Part shown: one piece after another, positions 33,212-41,722 of the stretch | Layout of the letters: every line of letters begins with the position of its first letter | How positions within the stretch are numbered: position 1 is the first letter of the stretch | Made by a program: the position numbers and the translations under genes | Notes under the pieces: model-generated | Database searches by the model: none | Told to the model about the DNA's origin: nothing | The model's input: only the letters and a program-made list of their open reading frames with translations | Assembly: GCF_041320705.1 (NCBI RefSeq) | Contig: NZ_JBGGTQ010000009.1 | Coordinates: 124,001 to 188,000, forward strand | Direction of reading: 5' to 3' | From: Kineococcus mangrovi | Lineage (GTDB): Bacteria > Actinomycetota > Actinomycetes > Actinomycetales > Kineococcaceae | Length of the DNA: 64,000 nucleotides

Positions 33212-33994
33212 GTGCAGGCAGCAGATCGACCAGACCCCGCCGACTTCGCCCGGCGCGTGCGCGCCCGCGACCTCGTCGTCGGGTACTGGATCACCCTCGA
33301 CGCCCCGTTCGCGACCGAGCGCGTCGCGCGACTGGGTTACGACTACGTCGCGGTCGACGCCCAGCACGGCCTGCTCGGGCACAGCGGCGTCCTGCACGGG
33401 ATGCTCGCCGTCGACTGCGGCGGGTCGGCCGGGGTCGTGCGCGTCGCGGCGAACGACCCGACCGCCATCGGCCACGCCCTCGACGCCGGTGCGCGGGCCG
33501 TCGTCGTGCCCCTGGTGAACACCGCGGCCGAGGCCGCCGCGGCGGTCCGGTCCGCGAAGTACCCCCCGCACGGCGTCCGTTCCTACGGACCCATGCGGTC
33601 GGGGTTGCGCGTGGGTCCCGTCCCCGTGCAGGCCGACGAGCAGACGGCGGTGCTGGCGATGATCGAGACGTCCGACGGCCTGGCGAACGTCGAGGAGATC
33701 GCCGCGACCCCCGGCCTCGACGGGCTGTACGTCGGACCCTCGGACCTCTCGATCGGTCTCGGCGGTGCGTTCCCCGGCGATCCCGCCGTGCAGGAGGAGT
33801 TCGACGCGGCCCTCGCGCGGGTCCTGGCCGCCACCGCCGCGGCGGGCATCGCGGCGGGCATCCACACCCCGCACGGGGACGTGGCCCGCCAGCGCATCGA
33901 GGCGGGGTGGACCTTCGTCACCGTCGCCTCCGACGTCGTGCACCTGGAGCACGCCGCGCGGACGCACCTCTCGACCGCGAGGGGGCAGGCGTGA
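33212..33994 (+). CDS. HpcH/HpaI-family aldolase
   Basis: A 260-aa metal-dependent class II aldolase. DYVAVDAQHGLLGHSG, the arginine in VVRVAANDP, and AMIETSDGLANVEEI with GLYVGPSDLSIGLG give the base, metal ligands and product loop. Relatives cleave 2-keto-3-deoxy acids (rhamnonate, galactarate) to pyruvate plus an aldehyde. GTG 33212 follows GAGGAG. Its product could feed central metabolism in parallel with the kinase-PdxA2 arm. Confidence 0.88.
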   Translation: MQAADRPDPADFARRVRARDLVVGYWITLDAPFATERVARLGYDYVAVDAQHGLLGHSGVLHGMLAVDCGGSAGVVRVAANDPTAIGHALDAGARAVVVPLVNTAAEAAAAVRSAKYPPHGVRSYGPMRSGLRVGPVPVQADEQTAVLAMIETSDGLANVEEIAATPGLDGLYVGPSDLSIGLGGAFPGDPAVQEEFDAALARVLAATAAAGIAAGIHTPHGDVARQRIEAGWTFVTVASDVVHLEHAARTHLSTARGQA

Positions 33995-35187
33995 GCGTCC
34001 GGGAGTTCCTGTTGCCCGTCGTCGAGGACCCGTCGGTGACCACGCTCACCGGTGAGGGGGGTGTCGTCTCCGGGTTCCTGCCCGCCCCGACCGTGCAGTG
34101 CCACGCGGCGAACCTGTCCGTGCTCCCCGGCGGGGACCTGGCCTGCGTCTGGTTCGGCGGGACGCAGGAGGGCGTGGCGGACATCGACGTGTGGATGTCC
34201 GTCCTCGCCCCGTCCGCCGTCGAGTGGGCCGAACCGGTCCGGTTGTCCTCGGACCCGGAGCGCTCGGAGCAGAACCCGGTCCTGTGGACCACGCCGGCGG
34301 GTGAGGTGTGGTTGCTGCACACCGCGCAGAGCGCCGGGAACCAGGACACCGCCGAGGTGCGCCGCCGCGTGTCCACGGACGGTGGTCGGACGTTCGGGCC
34401 GACGCGGACGTTCGTCCCCGCGTCCGCGGCGGGTGGGGTGTTCGTGCGGCAACCACCCGTCGTGACCCCGGCCGGGCGCTGGCTGCTGCCGGTGTTCCGC
34501 TGCCCCGTCGCGCCGGGGGCCCGCTGGCGCGGGGACGAGGACGACAGCGTCGTGCTCGCCTCCGACGACGAGGGCCGCACCTGGCGCGAGGTCGTCGTCC
34601 CCGCCAGCACGGGGATGGTCCACATGAACGTGCTGGTCCGTCCCGACTCCTCGCTCGTGGCGTTCTACCGCAGCCGCTGGGCCGACGCGGTCCACCGGTC
34701 CGTCTCCACCGACGGTGGTGCGAGCTGGTCGGCGCCGGAACCCACCCCGCTGCCGAACAACAACTCCTCCGTCCAGGTGTCCGGCGACCCGGCCGGTGGC
34801 CTCGTCGTCGCCTTCAACCGCATCCGCGCCACCGAGGACACCCCGCGCCGGGAATCCCTCTACGACGAGATCGGGGACGAGGGGATCGTCGACCAGGTCG
34901 TGTCCCCGGTCGCGACGGCGGACGGGCCCCGCGCGGTGTGGGGAACCCCGCGGGCGCCCATGACGCTGGCCCGCTCGAGCGACGGCGGTCTCACCTGGGA
35001 CCGCTCCCTGGACCTGGAAGGCGGGGACGGGAACTGCCTGACGAACGACTCCCGGGCCGGGGCGAACCACGAACTGTCCTACCCGAGCGTCCTCGTCGTC
35101 GGTGACACCGTCCACGTCGCCTACACCTGGCACCGCCGGGCGATCCGGTACGCGCGACTGCCGCTGGCCCTGCTGGCGGCGGGGTGA
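33991..35187 (+). CDS. Cytoplasmic Asp-box (sialidase-fold) protein
   Basis: A 398-aa six-bladed propeller protein. Four Asp-boxes of the S-x-D-x-G-x-x-W/F type occur at about 128-135, 191-198, 239-246 and 329-336, with the first ending in F. No signal peptide is present, and no clear RIP motif of true sialidases. Such BNR-like proteins include lyases and glycosidases acting on acidic sugars. The GTG start overlaps the aldolase stop (GTGA). It probably acts on the imported substrate inside the cell. Confidence 0.8.
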   Translation: MSVREFLLPVVEDPSVTTLTGEGGVVSGFLPAPTVQCHAANLSVLPGGDLACVWFGGTQEGVADIDVWMSVLAPSAVEWAEPVRLSSDPERSEQNPVLWTTPAGEVWLLHTAQSAGNQDTAEVRRRVSTDGGRTFGPTRTFVPASAAGGVFVRQPPVVTPAGRWLLPVFRCPVAPGARWRGDEDDSVVLASDDEGRTWREVVVPASTGMVHMNVLVRPDSSLVAFYRSRWADAVHRSVSTDGGASWSAPEPTPLPNNNSSVQVSGDPAGGLVVAFNRIRATEDTPRRESLYDEIGDEGIVDQVVSPVATADGPRAVWGTPRAPMTLARSSDGGLTWDRSLDLEGGDGNCLTNDSRAGANHELSYPSVLVVGDTVHVAYTWHRRAIRYARLPLALLAAG

Positions 35188-35855
35188 GCCCCCTCGCCGT
35201 CGTCACCGGCTGCAGCTCGGGCATCGGACGAGCCGTCACCGAGCACCTGCTCGGGCGGGGTTTCCGGGTGCGGGGGTTGTCCCGCACCGCACCCGACCTC
35301 GCCGGGGTCGACTGGGTGGCGGCCGACCTCGCCGACGCCGAGCAGGTCGTGGCGGGCGTCGCGGACCTCGGCAGCGTCGACGCGGTCGTGCACTGCGCGG
35401 GGTTCCAGCGCACGAACCCCCTGGGGTCGTTGCGCGCCGGGGACCTGCGGGCCATGTTCGACGTCCACGTCGCCGCGGCCGCCCTGCTCGTCGACGCCCT
35501 CGCCGACCGGGTCGCCGACGGCGGGCGCGTCGTCCTGCTCGGCAGCCGGACGATGGTCGGGGTCGCGGGCAAGTCCCAGTACGCCGCGACGAAGGCCGCG
35601 CTGACGGGGCTGTCCCGCAGCTGGGCCCAGGAACTCGCCCCCCGCCGGATCACGGTGAACGTGGTGGCCCCCGGCCCCACCGAGACGGCCATGACGCACG
35701 ACCCCGGCCGCGCGAGCACGCCCGTGCGGGTCCCACCGCTGGGTGCCCTCGTCGACCCCGCCGACGTCGCCGAGCTCGTGGGGTTCCTGCTCGGGCCGGC
35801 GGGCAGGTCGGTGACGGGGCAGGCGGTCGTCGTGTGCGGGGGCGCGTCCCTGTGA
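35184..35855 (+). CDS. Short-chain dehydrogenase/reductase
   Basis: A 223-aa SDR with TGCSSGIG, CAGFQ, LLGSRTM (catalytic serine) and YAATK, followed by VNVVAPGPTETAM. It starts at a GTGA overlap with the Asp-box gene and is the last gene of the operon. A sugar-acid or keto-sugar redox role is inferred from context. Confidence 0.9.
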   Translation: MSPLAVVTGCSSGIGRAVTEHLLGRGFRVRGLSRTAPDLAGVDWVAADLADAEQVVAGVADLGSVDAVVHCAGFQRTNPLGSLRAGDLRAMFDVHVAAAALLVDALADRVADGGRVVLLGSRTMVGVAGKSQYAATKAALTGLSRSWAQELAPRRITVNVVAPGPTETAMTHDPGRASTPVRVPPLGALVDPADVAELVGFLLGPAGRSVTGQAVVVCGGASL

Positions 35856-35873
35856 ACCGCGTCCGTCGCCTCC

Positions 35874-36494
35874 TCAGCCGCCGGTGACGTCGCGCAGGGC
35901 CCGGCAGGTGCCGCGGTAGGTGGCCACGAGGTCGGCGTCCTCGCCCCGCTCGCGGCGAGCGGCCCAGTCGTCCAGGGCGGCGCGCAGCCCGGCGCCCAGG
36001 ACCTCGGCCAGGACGCGGGTGCGCAGGTCGACCGTCGCCGCCCCGGTCGCGGCCGCCACGCGGGCGAAGAAGGCGGCGGTCTGCTCGGCGTCCAGGCGCA
36101 GGAGCGCCCCGCGCAGGCCGGCGTCCTCGATGACGAGGCACCGCACCCGCAGCATCCGCTCGATCGCGCCCGCTGCCGCCGACAGCGTCGTCAGGACGTC
36201 CGCGATGCAGTCCTCGAGGTCGCTCAGGGACGCCGGGGAGCCGACGCGCTCTTCCAGCCGCTCGGTCAGCGCGGCGTCGAAGGCCCGGTTGGCGCCGAGG
36301 GCCGCGTCCTCCTTCGTCGCGAAGTACCGGAAGAAGGTGCGCGGCGAGACGCCCGCGGCGGCGGCGATGTCGTCGACCGTCGTCCGTTCGGACCCGTGGC
36401 GCGCGAACAGGTCGAGGGCGACCTGCTCGATCTCGGCCCGCGTGGCGAGGCGGCGGCGCTCGCGCAGGTCCGGGTGGGGCGTCGGGGTCGTCAC
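35874..36494 (-). CDS. TetR-family repressor
   Basis: A 206-aa regulator. The HTH is TTVDDIAAAAGVSPRTFFRY. GTG 36494 gives MTTPTPHPDLRERRRLATRAEIEQ, the normal start of the family; the longer frame lacks support. It diverges from the MFS exporter and probably represses it through the palindromes at 36522-36557. Confidence 0.88.
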   Translation of the reverse strand: MTTPTPHPDLRERRRLATRAEIEQVALDLFARHGSERTTVDDIAAAAGVSPRTFFRYFATKEDAALGANRAFDAALTERLEERVGSPASLSDLEDCIADVLTTLSAAAGAIERMLRVRCLVIEDAGLRGALLRLDAEQTAAFFARVAAATGAATVDLRTRVLAEVLGAGLRAALDDWAARRERGEDADLVATYRGTCRALRDVTGG

Positions 36495-36521
36495 GGCAAG
36501 GAGGATAGCGAGTGTCGAGTT

Positions 36522-36557
36522 GGCAGTGACTGCCATTAAGGTGGTGACTGTCACCAC
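36522..36557. promoter_or_regulatory. Two operator-like palindromes between tetR and the MFS gene
   Basis: GGCAGT-G-ACTGCC (36522-36534) and GTGGTGAC-T-GTCACCAC (36541-36557) are both perfect, share the GTGACTG core, and their centres lie 21 bp apart, two helical turns. This fits a TetR repressor binding twice on one DNA face. Confidence 0.75.
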
Positions 36558-36575
36558 ACCGAGGAGCCCTCACCC

Positions 36576-38081
36576 ATGTCCACGAACGAGGACGCGACCC
36601 TGCCGCCGGTCGAGTCCGCACCACCCGCACCACCCGCAGCCGCCGCGGAGCGCGACCGCCTCGCCCCCGGTGACGCCACCGTCATCGGGCTCCTGCTCGT
36701 CTCCGCCTTCGTCGTCATCCTCAACGAGACGATCATGGGGGTGGCCCTGCCGCGCCTCATGGCCGACCTGGGGATCACCGCCGCCACCGGTCAGTGGCTG
36801 ACGACCGGGTTCATGCTCACCATGGCCGTCGTCATCCCCGCCACCGGTTTCGTCATGGAGCGGTTCCGGTTGCGTCAGGTGTTCGTCGCCGCCATGGGGT
36901 TGTTCAGCCTCGGCACCGCCATCGCCGCCGTCGCGCCCGGGTTCGGCGTCCTGCTCCTCGGGCGCATCGTCCAGGCCGGCGGCACCGCCGTCATGATGCC
37001 GCTGCTCATGACGACCGCCCTGACGCTGGTCCCGGCGGCCAGCCGCGGCCGGACCATGGGGCTGATCTCCGTCGTCATCTCCGTCGCCCCCGCCATCGGC
37101 CCGACGATCTCTGGGGTCATCCTGAACTCCCTGTCGTGGCGGTGGATGTTCATCATCGTCCTGCCCATCGCGCTGATCGCGCTCGGTGCGGGGGCCTGGA
37201 AGGTCCGCGACGTGACCACCCCGCGCCCGGCACGGCTGGACGTCCTCTCGCTCGCCCTGTCCGCCGTCGGTTTCGGCGGGCTGATCTACGGGTTGTCGAG
37301 CATCGGGGAGTCGGCGACCGGGGACGCGCCCGTCGCGCCGTGGGTCCCCGTCCTCGTCGGTGTCGCGGCCCTGGTGACGTTCGTCGTCCGCCAGCTCCGC
37401 CTGGCCCGGACGGGCCGACCGCTCATGGACCTGCGGGTGTTCGCGAACCGCTCGTTCACCGTCTCGACGGTCGTGCTCGTCACGAGCTTCATGGGCCTGT
37501 TCGGCACCCTCATCGTGCTGCCGATCTTCCTGCAGACCGTGCTGCAGCTCGGGGCGCTCGAGACGGGTCTGCTGCTGCTGCCCGGCGGGGCGGTCATGGG
37601 GATCCTCTCGCCCGTCGTGGGCCGGTTGTTCGACCGCTACGGTCCCCGGCCGCTCGTGGTCCCGGGCGCGGTGCTCGTCAGCGGGGCCCTGTGGCTGCTG
37701 ACGACGCTGCACCCGGGAACGCCCGCGGGGGTGGTCGTCGTCGTGCACACGGTGCTCAGCACCGGGCTGGCGTTCATGTTCACCCCCCTGTTCACCTCGG
37801 CGCTGGGGTCCCTGCGCGCCGAGCTGTACCCGCACGGGTCGGCCACCGTCGGGACGGTGCAGCAGCTCGCCGGCGCGGCCGGGACGGCGCTGTTCGTCAC
37901 CGTCCTGTCGACCCGCTCGGCCGACAGCCTCGCCGCCGGCGCCGACCAGCTGCACGCCGTCGCCGACGGCGTGCAGGGCGCGTTCGTCTGGGGCGGGGTC
38001 ATCTCGCTCGTGGCGCTGGGGGTATCGCTGCTCGTGCGGCGCCCGCCCGTCGTCCCCGGCCCGCGGACGCCCGCGCACTGA
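36576..38081 (+). CDS. MFS drug exporter, DHA2 (EmrB/QacA) type
   Basis: A 501-aa proton-driven exporter with about 14 membrane segments. Motif A-like RLMADLGI..TGQWLTTGFMLT and antiporter motif C (the ISVAPAIGPTISGVILNSL segment) are present. It would export cationic drugs, dyes or other toxic compounds. ATG has GAGGAG upstream. Expression is probably induced when a substrate binds the divergent TetR. Confidence 0.92.
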   Translation: MSTNEDATLPPVESAPPAPPAAAAERDRLAPGDATVIGLLLVSAFVVILNETIMGVALPRLMADLGITAATGQWLTTGFMLTMAVVIPATGFVMERFRLRQVFVAAMGLFSLGTAIAAVAPGFGVLLLGRIVQAGGTAVMMPLLMTTALTLVPAASRGRTMGLISVVISVAPAIGPTISGVILNSLSWRWMFIIVLPIALIALGAGAWKVRDVTTPRPARLDVLSLALSAVGFGGLIYGLSSIGESATGDAPVAPWVPVLVGVAALVTFVVRQLRLARTGRPLMDLRVFANRSFTVSTVVLVTSFMGLFGTLIVLPIFLQTVLQLGALETGLLLLPGGAVMGILSPVVGRLFDRYGPRPLVVPGAVLVSGALWLLTTLHPGTPAGVVVVVHTVLSTGLAFMFTPLFTSALGSLRAELYPHGSATVGTVQQLAGAAGTALFVTVLSTRSADSLAAGADQLHAVADGVQGAFVWGGVISLVALGVSLLVRRPPVVPGPRTPAH

Positions 38082-38093
38082 CGGGCCCCGGCA

Positions 38094-38127
38094 CGACGGC
38101 CGGTCCCCGCGCGGGGACCGGCCGTCG
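38094..38127. terminator. 34-bp perfect palindrome, terminator after the MFS gene
   Basis: CGACGGCCGGTCCCCGC and its exact reverse complement abut without a loop, starting 13 bp after the MFS stop. Folded RNA would give a very stable hairpin. Confidence 0.75.
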
Positions 38128-38172
38128 CGCCGTCCGGGTGCGTGCGCGGAACGCCCGCCCGAGGATCGGTCC

Positions 38173-38484
38173 GTGACCGAACCCCTCCTGACCCCGGACG
38201 GTCGGTACCTCGTCGTCCGCGGACGGCTGTGGCGACGCTCGGACCCGGGTCTGCCGCAGGACCGGCGGCAGGAACTCGTCGAGGAGCTGATGGCCGCCCG
38301 GCGCGCCAAGCGGGACGCCGGCGACGACGCGGGGCGCGAGGCGGCGCGGGCGCGGGTCGACGCGGCCAAGCACGCGCTGGGGGAGCGGGGACCGGTCTGG
38401 TGGGACGACGGCGCCCCGGACCTGACCCGGCACCTGGCCCGGACGACGGAGTACGCGGACTGGTTCGCGCGGCAGCCGGGGTGA
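38173..38484 (+). CDS. Conserved hypothetical protein, 103 aa
   Basis: A soluble, charged protein with a conserved N-terminal pattern LTPDGRYLVVRGRLWRRSDP and a helical middle; ALGERGPVWWDDG follows near the C-terminus. From memory this pattern recurs in a DUF found in proteobacteria and actinobacteria. GTG start. No function is known. Confidence 0.7.
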   Translation: MTEPLLTPDGRYLVVRGRLWRRSDPGLPQDRRQELVEELMAARRAKRDAGDDAGREAARARVDAAKHALGERGPVWWDDGAPDLTRHLARTTEYADWFARQPG

Positions 38485-38533
38485 GCCCGCGCGGCCGCAG
38501 CGCCCGGGGGGCCCCGCCCGCGGACGCCCGGCC

Positions 38534-39544
38534 TCAGCCGAGGTCGACGGCGACCGTGCGGCCCTGCCGGGCCGACGTCTCCGCGGCGTCGGCCAGGAGC
38601 AGGGCCGCCCGGCCGTCCTCGAACCCCGGGACCCCGGGGGCCAGGTCCCCGCGGACGGCCGCGACGAACGCGGCCAGTTCCCGTTCGTACGCGTCGCGGT
38701 AGCGCTCCAGGAAGAACGGCCGGTACGGCTCGCCGGCCGAACTCGCGGTCGCGGTGGAGGAGCGGACGAGGGTCGGGGTGACGTTGCCGACCTCGAGCAT
38801 CCCGCCGTCGCCGAACGCCTCGAGGCGCTGGTCGTAGCCGTAGGCGCTGTGGCGGGAGTTCGTGATGGTGACCGACTCCCCGCCCGCGCCGACGAGCGTC
38901 GTGACCGCGGCGTCGAAGTCGCCCGCGGCGGCGGTGTCCGCGTCGAACTGCCGCAGGCCGACCGCCGTGACCGACACGACGTCCGGGACGAAGGAGCGGG
39001 CCGTGTCGAAGTCGTGGATCGCCATGTCGCGGAAGATCCCGCCCGAGACCCGCACGTAGTCCGCGGGCGGTGCCTGCGGGTCGCGGCTGGTGATGGCGAG
39101 GTGTTCCAGGCGCCCGATCTCCCCGGCCCGCACCCGGCGGCGCAGTTCGGCGAAGTGCGGGTCGAAACGGCGGTTGAACCCCAGGACGACCGGTGTCGAC
39201 GCGGTGCGGGCGCGCTCGCGGACGGCGTCGACACGGGTGATGTCCAGGTCGATCGGCTTCTCGCACAGGACGGCCTTGCCGGCTGCCAGCGCCGCGGCGA
39301 GCAGGTCCACGTGCGTCGGCGTCGGGGAGGCGATGACGACCGCGTCGACGTCGTCCGCCGCGACGGCCTCCAGCGCGTCGGCCGTCGCCCGGCCGCCGAA
39401 CCGCGCCACCGTCCGCTGCGCCCCGGCCACGACCGCGTCGGCCGCGACGGTGAGGACCGCGTCGGGGCTGCGGTGGATCGAGGCCGCGTGGACCTGGCCG
39501 ATGCGGCCGGTGCCGATGAGCGCGAAGCGGACGGGCTGGGACAT
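38534..39544 (-). CDS. Inositol 2-dehydrogenase-like Gfo/Idh/MocA enzyme
   Basis: A 336-aa NAD-dependent dehydrogenase. LIGTGRIGQVHAASI, the conserved CEKPID lysine motif, GFNRRFDPHF and GGIFRDMAIHDFDTARS (catalytic D and H) match IolG closely. Other polyols are possible. ATG follows AGAGGA. Upstream lie two GACCGGTC operator-like sites. No other iol genes are in the window. Confidence 0.85.
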   Translation of the reverse strand: MSQPVRFALIGTGRIGQVHAASIHRSPDAVLTVAADAVVAGAQRTVARFGGRATADALEAVAADDVDAVVIASPTPTHVDLLAAALAAGKAVLCEKPIDLDITRVDAVRERARTASTPVVLGFNRRFDPHFAELRRRVRAGEIGRLEHLAITSRDPQAPPADYVRVSGGIFRDMAIHDFDTARSFVPDVVSVTAVGLRQFDADTAAAGDFDAAVTTLVGAGGESVTITNSRHSAYGYDQRLEAFGDGGMLEVGNVTPTLVRSSTATASSAGEPYRPFFLERYRDAYERELAAFVAAVRGDLAPGVPGFEDGRAALLLADAAETSARQGRTVAVDLG

Positions 39545-39570
39545 CGCTGTCCTCTCGGGGAGGTGGGTGG

Positions 39571-39599
39571 TGGACCGGTCCAAAGCGTAGGGACCGGTC
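39571..39599. promoter_or_regulatory. Twin GACCGGTC operator-like sites upstream of the iolG-like gene
   Basis: TGGACCGGTCCA (39571-39582) is a 12-bp perfect palindrome, and GACCGGTC recurs at 39592-39599, 19 bp centre to centre. Their position just upstream of the start codon fits a LacI- or GntR-type repressor. Confidence 0.55.
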
Positions 39600-39655
39600 A
39601 CCGCCGGGGTCAACGCGACCGCCACCGGCCCGACCCACGGGAGGGCGGGGAGGGC

Positions 39656-40342
39656 TCAGAGCAGGCGGCGCGCGGCAGCCCAGCGGGTCAGCTCGTTGCG
39701 GTTGGACAGCTGCAGCTTGCGCAGCACCGCCGAGACGTGGGTCTCGACGGTCTTCACCGAGATGAACAGCTCCTTCGCGACCTCCTTGTAGGCGTAGCCG
39801 CGGGCGATGAGGCGCATGACCTCCCGCTCGCGCGCCGACAGGCGGTCCAGCTCGTCGTCGGCCGCGGCGACCTCACCGGCCCCCGCGCCGAAGGCGTCGA
39901 GGACGAAACCGGCCAGGCGGGGGGAGAACACGGCGTCCCCGTCGGCCACCCGGCGCACGGCCGCGGCCAGGTCGTCCCCGCTGATCGTCTTCGTCACGTA
40001 CCCGCGCGCGCCGCGGCGGATGACCGCGATGACGTCGTCGGCGGCGTCGGAGACCGACAGGGCCAGGAACCGCACGGGCGGACCGGCCGCGAGGAGGTCC
40101 GCGCACTGCGCGAGCACCTGCGCCCCGCCCGACCCCGCGCCGGGAGCGGGGTTCTCGTCCGGCCCGGCGGGCAGGTGGACGTCCAGGAGCACCACGTCGG
40201 GGCGCAACCGGCCGACGGCCGCGACCGCCCCGGCGACGTCGGCGGCCTCGCCGACCACCTCGAGGTCCTCGGCGCTGGACAGCTCGGCCCGCACCCCGGT
40301 GCGCACCATCCGGTGGTCGTCGACGACGAGGACCCTGATCAC
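39656..40342 (-). CDS. LuxR/NarL-family response regulator
   Basis: A 228-aa regulator. The receiver has DDHRMVRTG, phospho-acceptor D in LLDVHLP, and K in YVTKTI. The HTH is LSAREREVMRLIARGYAYKE with SVKTVETHVSAVLRKL. About 15 extra Gly/Pro-rich residues follow the phosphorylation site, where G-x-x-x normally occurs. It is the partner of the PspC-type kinase upstream. Confidence 0.92.
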   Translation of the reverse strand: MIRVLVVDDHRMVRTGVRAELSSAEDLEVVGEAADVAGAVAAVGRLRPDVVLLDVHLPAGPDENPAPGAGSGGAQVLAQCADLLAAGPPVRFLALSVSDAADDVIAVIRRGARGYVTKTISGDDLAAAVRRVADGDAVFSPRLAGFVLDAFGAGAGEVAAADDELDRLSAREREVMRLIARGYAYKEVAKELFISVKTVETHVSAVLRKLQLSNRNELTRWAAARRLL

Positions 40343-40364
40343 GACGAAACCGCCTCCCGCTCGC

Positions 40365-41609
40365 TCACGTGCCGCCGCCCGGGAGCCGCAGGGCCACCTC
40401 GGTGCCCCCGTCGGCGGGACGGCGGATGGTCGCCGACCCGCCGGCGCGCTGCATCCGGCCGACGATCGACTCCCGCACGCCGAGGCGGTCCTCGGGGATC
40501 GCGTCGAGGTCGAACCCGGCGCCGCGGTCGCGGACGAACACTTCGACACCGCCGCCGACCGGTTCGGCGTACAGCGACACCGTCCCACCCGCGTGCCGGC
40601 CGGCGTTGAGCAGGGCCTCGCGGGCCGCCTGGGCCAGCGCCGTCGTCCCGCGGTCCAGCGGCGCGGTGTCCAGGTCCCCGACGAGGACGACCTCGACGAC
40701 CGCGCCGGACACGTCCTCGACCTCGGTGGCCGCGGCCCTCAGCGCCGCCCCCAGGGTTCCCGCCGACGTCCCGTGGTCGCCGTACAGCCACTGCCGCAGT
40801 TCGCGCTCCTGGCGCCGGGCCAGCCGCGCGACCTCCCCGGGGTCGGCGGACCGCTTCTGGATGAGCGCGAGCGTCTGCAGCACCGAGTCGTGCACGTGGG
40901 CCGCGAACTCGGCGCGCTGCTGCTCGCGCGCGCGGGCCGCGCGCTCGGCGCCGAGGTCCTGCCACAGCCGGACCACCCACGGGGCCGCGACGAGCGCGAT
41001 CCCGCCCATGACGACGATCCCGGCGACGGCCGAGCGCCAGAACTGCCCGACGTCGCCGACGACCACGGGGAACAGGACCGCCCCGAGCACGACGAGCGAG
41101 GCGCCGGCCACGACCCGCACGACGGCGCCGCGGCCGTCCCCGGCCTCCTCGAGCAGCCGGCGCCGCCGGGTCGCGTCGAGCTGGCTCCACGCCAGCACGA
41201 TCCCCGTGCCGCCCACCAGGACCGGGACGACGAACCGGGCGGAGCCGTCGACGAGGTTCAGCGCCGGGACGAGGCCGAGCCCCACGACGACGGCCACCCC
41301 CACGAGGGTGTTGCGGTGCGCGAGGACCCAGCCGGCGGGGTCCGGGCGCCGGTCGGCGGGCAGTTCGCGCTGCCGGTCGTCGAGCACCAGCAGCCACAGC
41401 ACGACGTACAGGACGGCGCCGAAACCCCCGAGGAACGCCGAGGCGGCGAACACCGTGCGCACCTTCGCCGGCGGCACCCCGGTGTGCTCGGCGATCCCGG
41501 CGGCCACCCCCGCGACCCGGCGGTGGGAGGTGCTGCGCACCAGCGGGGGGCGGGCCGCACCGGGCCCACCCACCGGCCCGTCCGCGCGGTCCGTCGTCGC
41601 CGTCAGCAC
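40365..41609 (-). CDS. Sensor histidine kinase with N-terminal PspC domain
   Basis: A 414-aa LiaS/DesK-type kinase. The N-terminal PspC domain (about 25-80: STSHRRVAGVAAGIAEHTGV, FLGGFGAVLYVVLWLLV) is followed by further membrane segments. The H-box is AAHVHDSVLQTLALIQ; an HATPase ends the protein (GTTALAQAAREALLNAGRHA, VRDRGAGFDLDAI). Such kinases sense envelope damage. It precedes the response regulator by 22 bp. Confidence 0.9.
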   Translation of the reverse strand: MLTATTDRADGPVGGPGAARPPLVRSTSHRRVAGVAAGIAEHTGVPPAKVRTVFAASAFLGGFGAVLYVVLWLLVLDDRQRELPADRRPDPAGWVLAHRNTLVGVAVVVGLGLVPALNLVDGSARFVVPVLVGGTGIVLAWSQLDATRRRRLLEEAGDGRGAVVRVVAGASLVVLGAVLFPVVVGDVGQFWRSAVAGIVVMGGIALVAAPWVVRLWQDLGAERAARAREQQRAEFAAHVHDSVLQTLALIQKRSADPGEVARLARRQERELRQWLYGDHGTSAGTLGAALRAAATEVEDVSGAVVEVVLVGDLDTAPLDRGTTALAQAAREALLNAGRHAGGTVSLYAEPVGGGVEVFVRDRGAGFDLDAIPEDRLGVRESIVGRMQRAGGSATIRRPADGGTEVALRLPGGGT

Positions 41610-41660
41610 CCGCCGATCGTGACACGCGCCCGCGCCCCGCAGGTCCCCCGAGGCCGGGGT

Positions 41661-41679
41661 TCAGGGTCGTCTCAGGGTC
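41661..41679. promoter_or_regulatory. TCAGGGTC direct repeat in the divergent PspC promoter
   Basis: TCAGGGTC occurs at 41661-41668 and 41672-41679, an 11-bp period, between the kinase and the PspC gene. It is a candidate binding site for the NarL-type regulator; this is inference. Confidence 0.5.
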
Positions 41680-41722
41680 TCACCCGATGTGGCCGGGGGT
41701 CCGCGACGGGCAACCTCGAGGC

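Noticed and set aside
36570-39638. A 1022-codon minus-strand open frame
   Set aside because: It is antisense to the MFS exporter and out of frame with the IolG-like gene; the composition is low-complexity.
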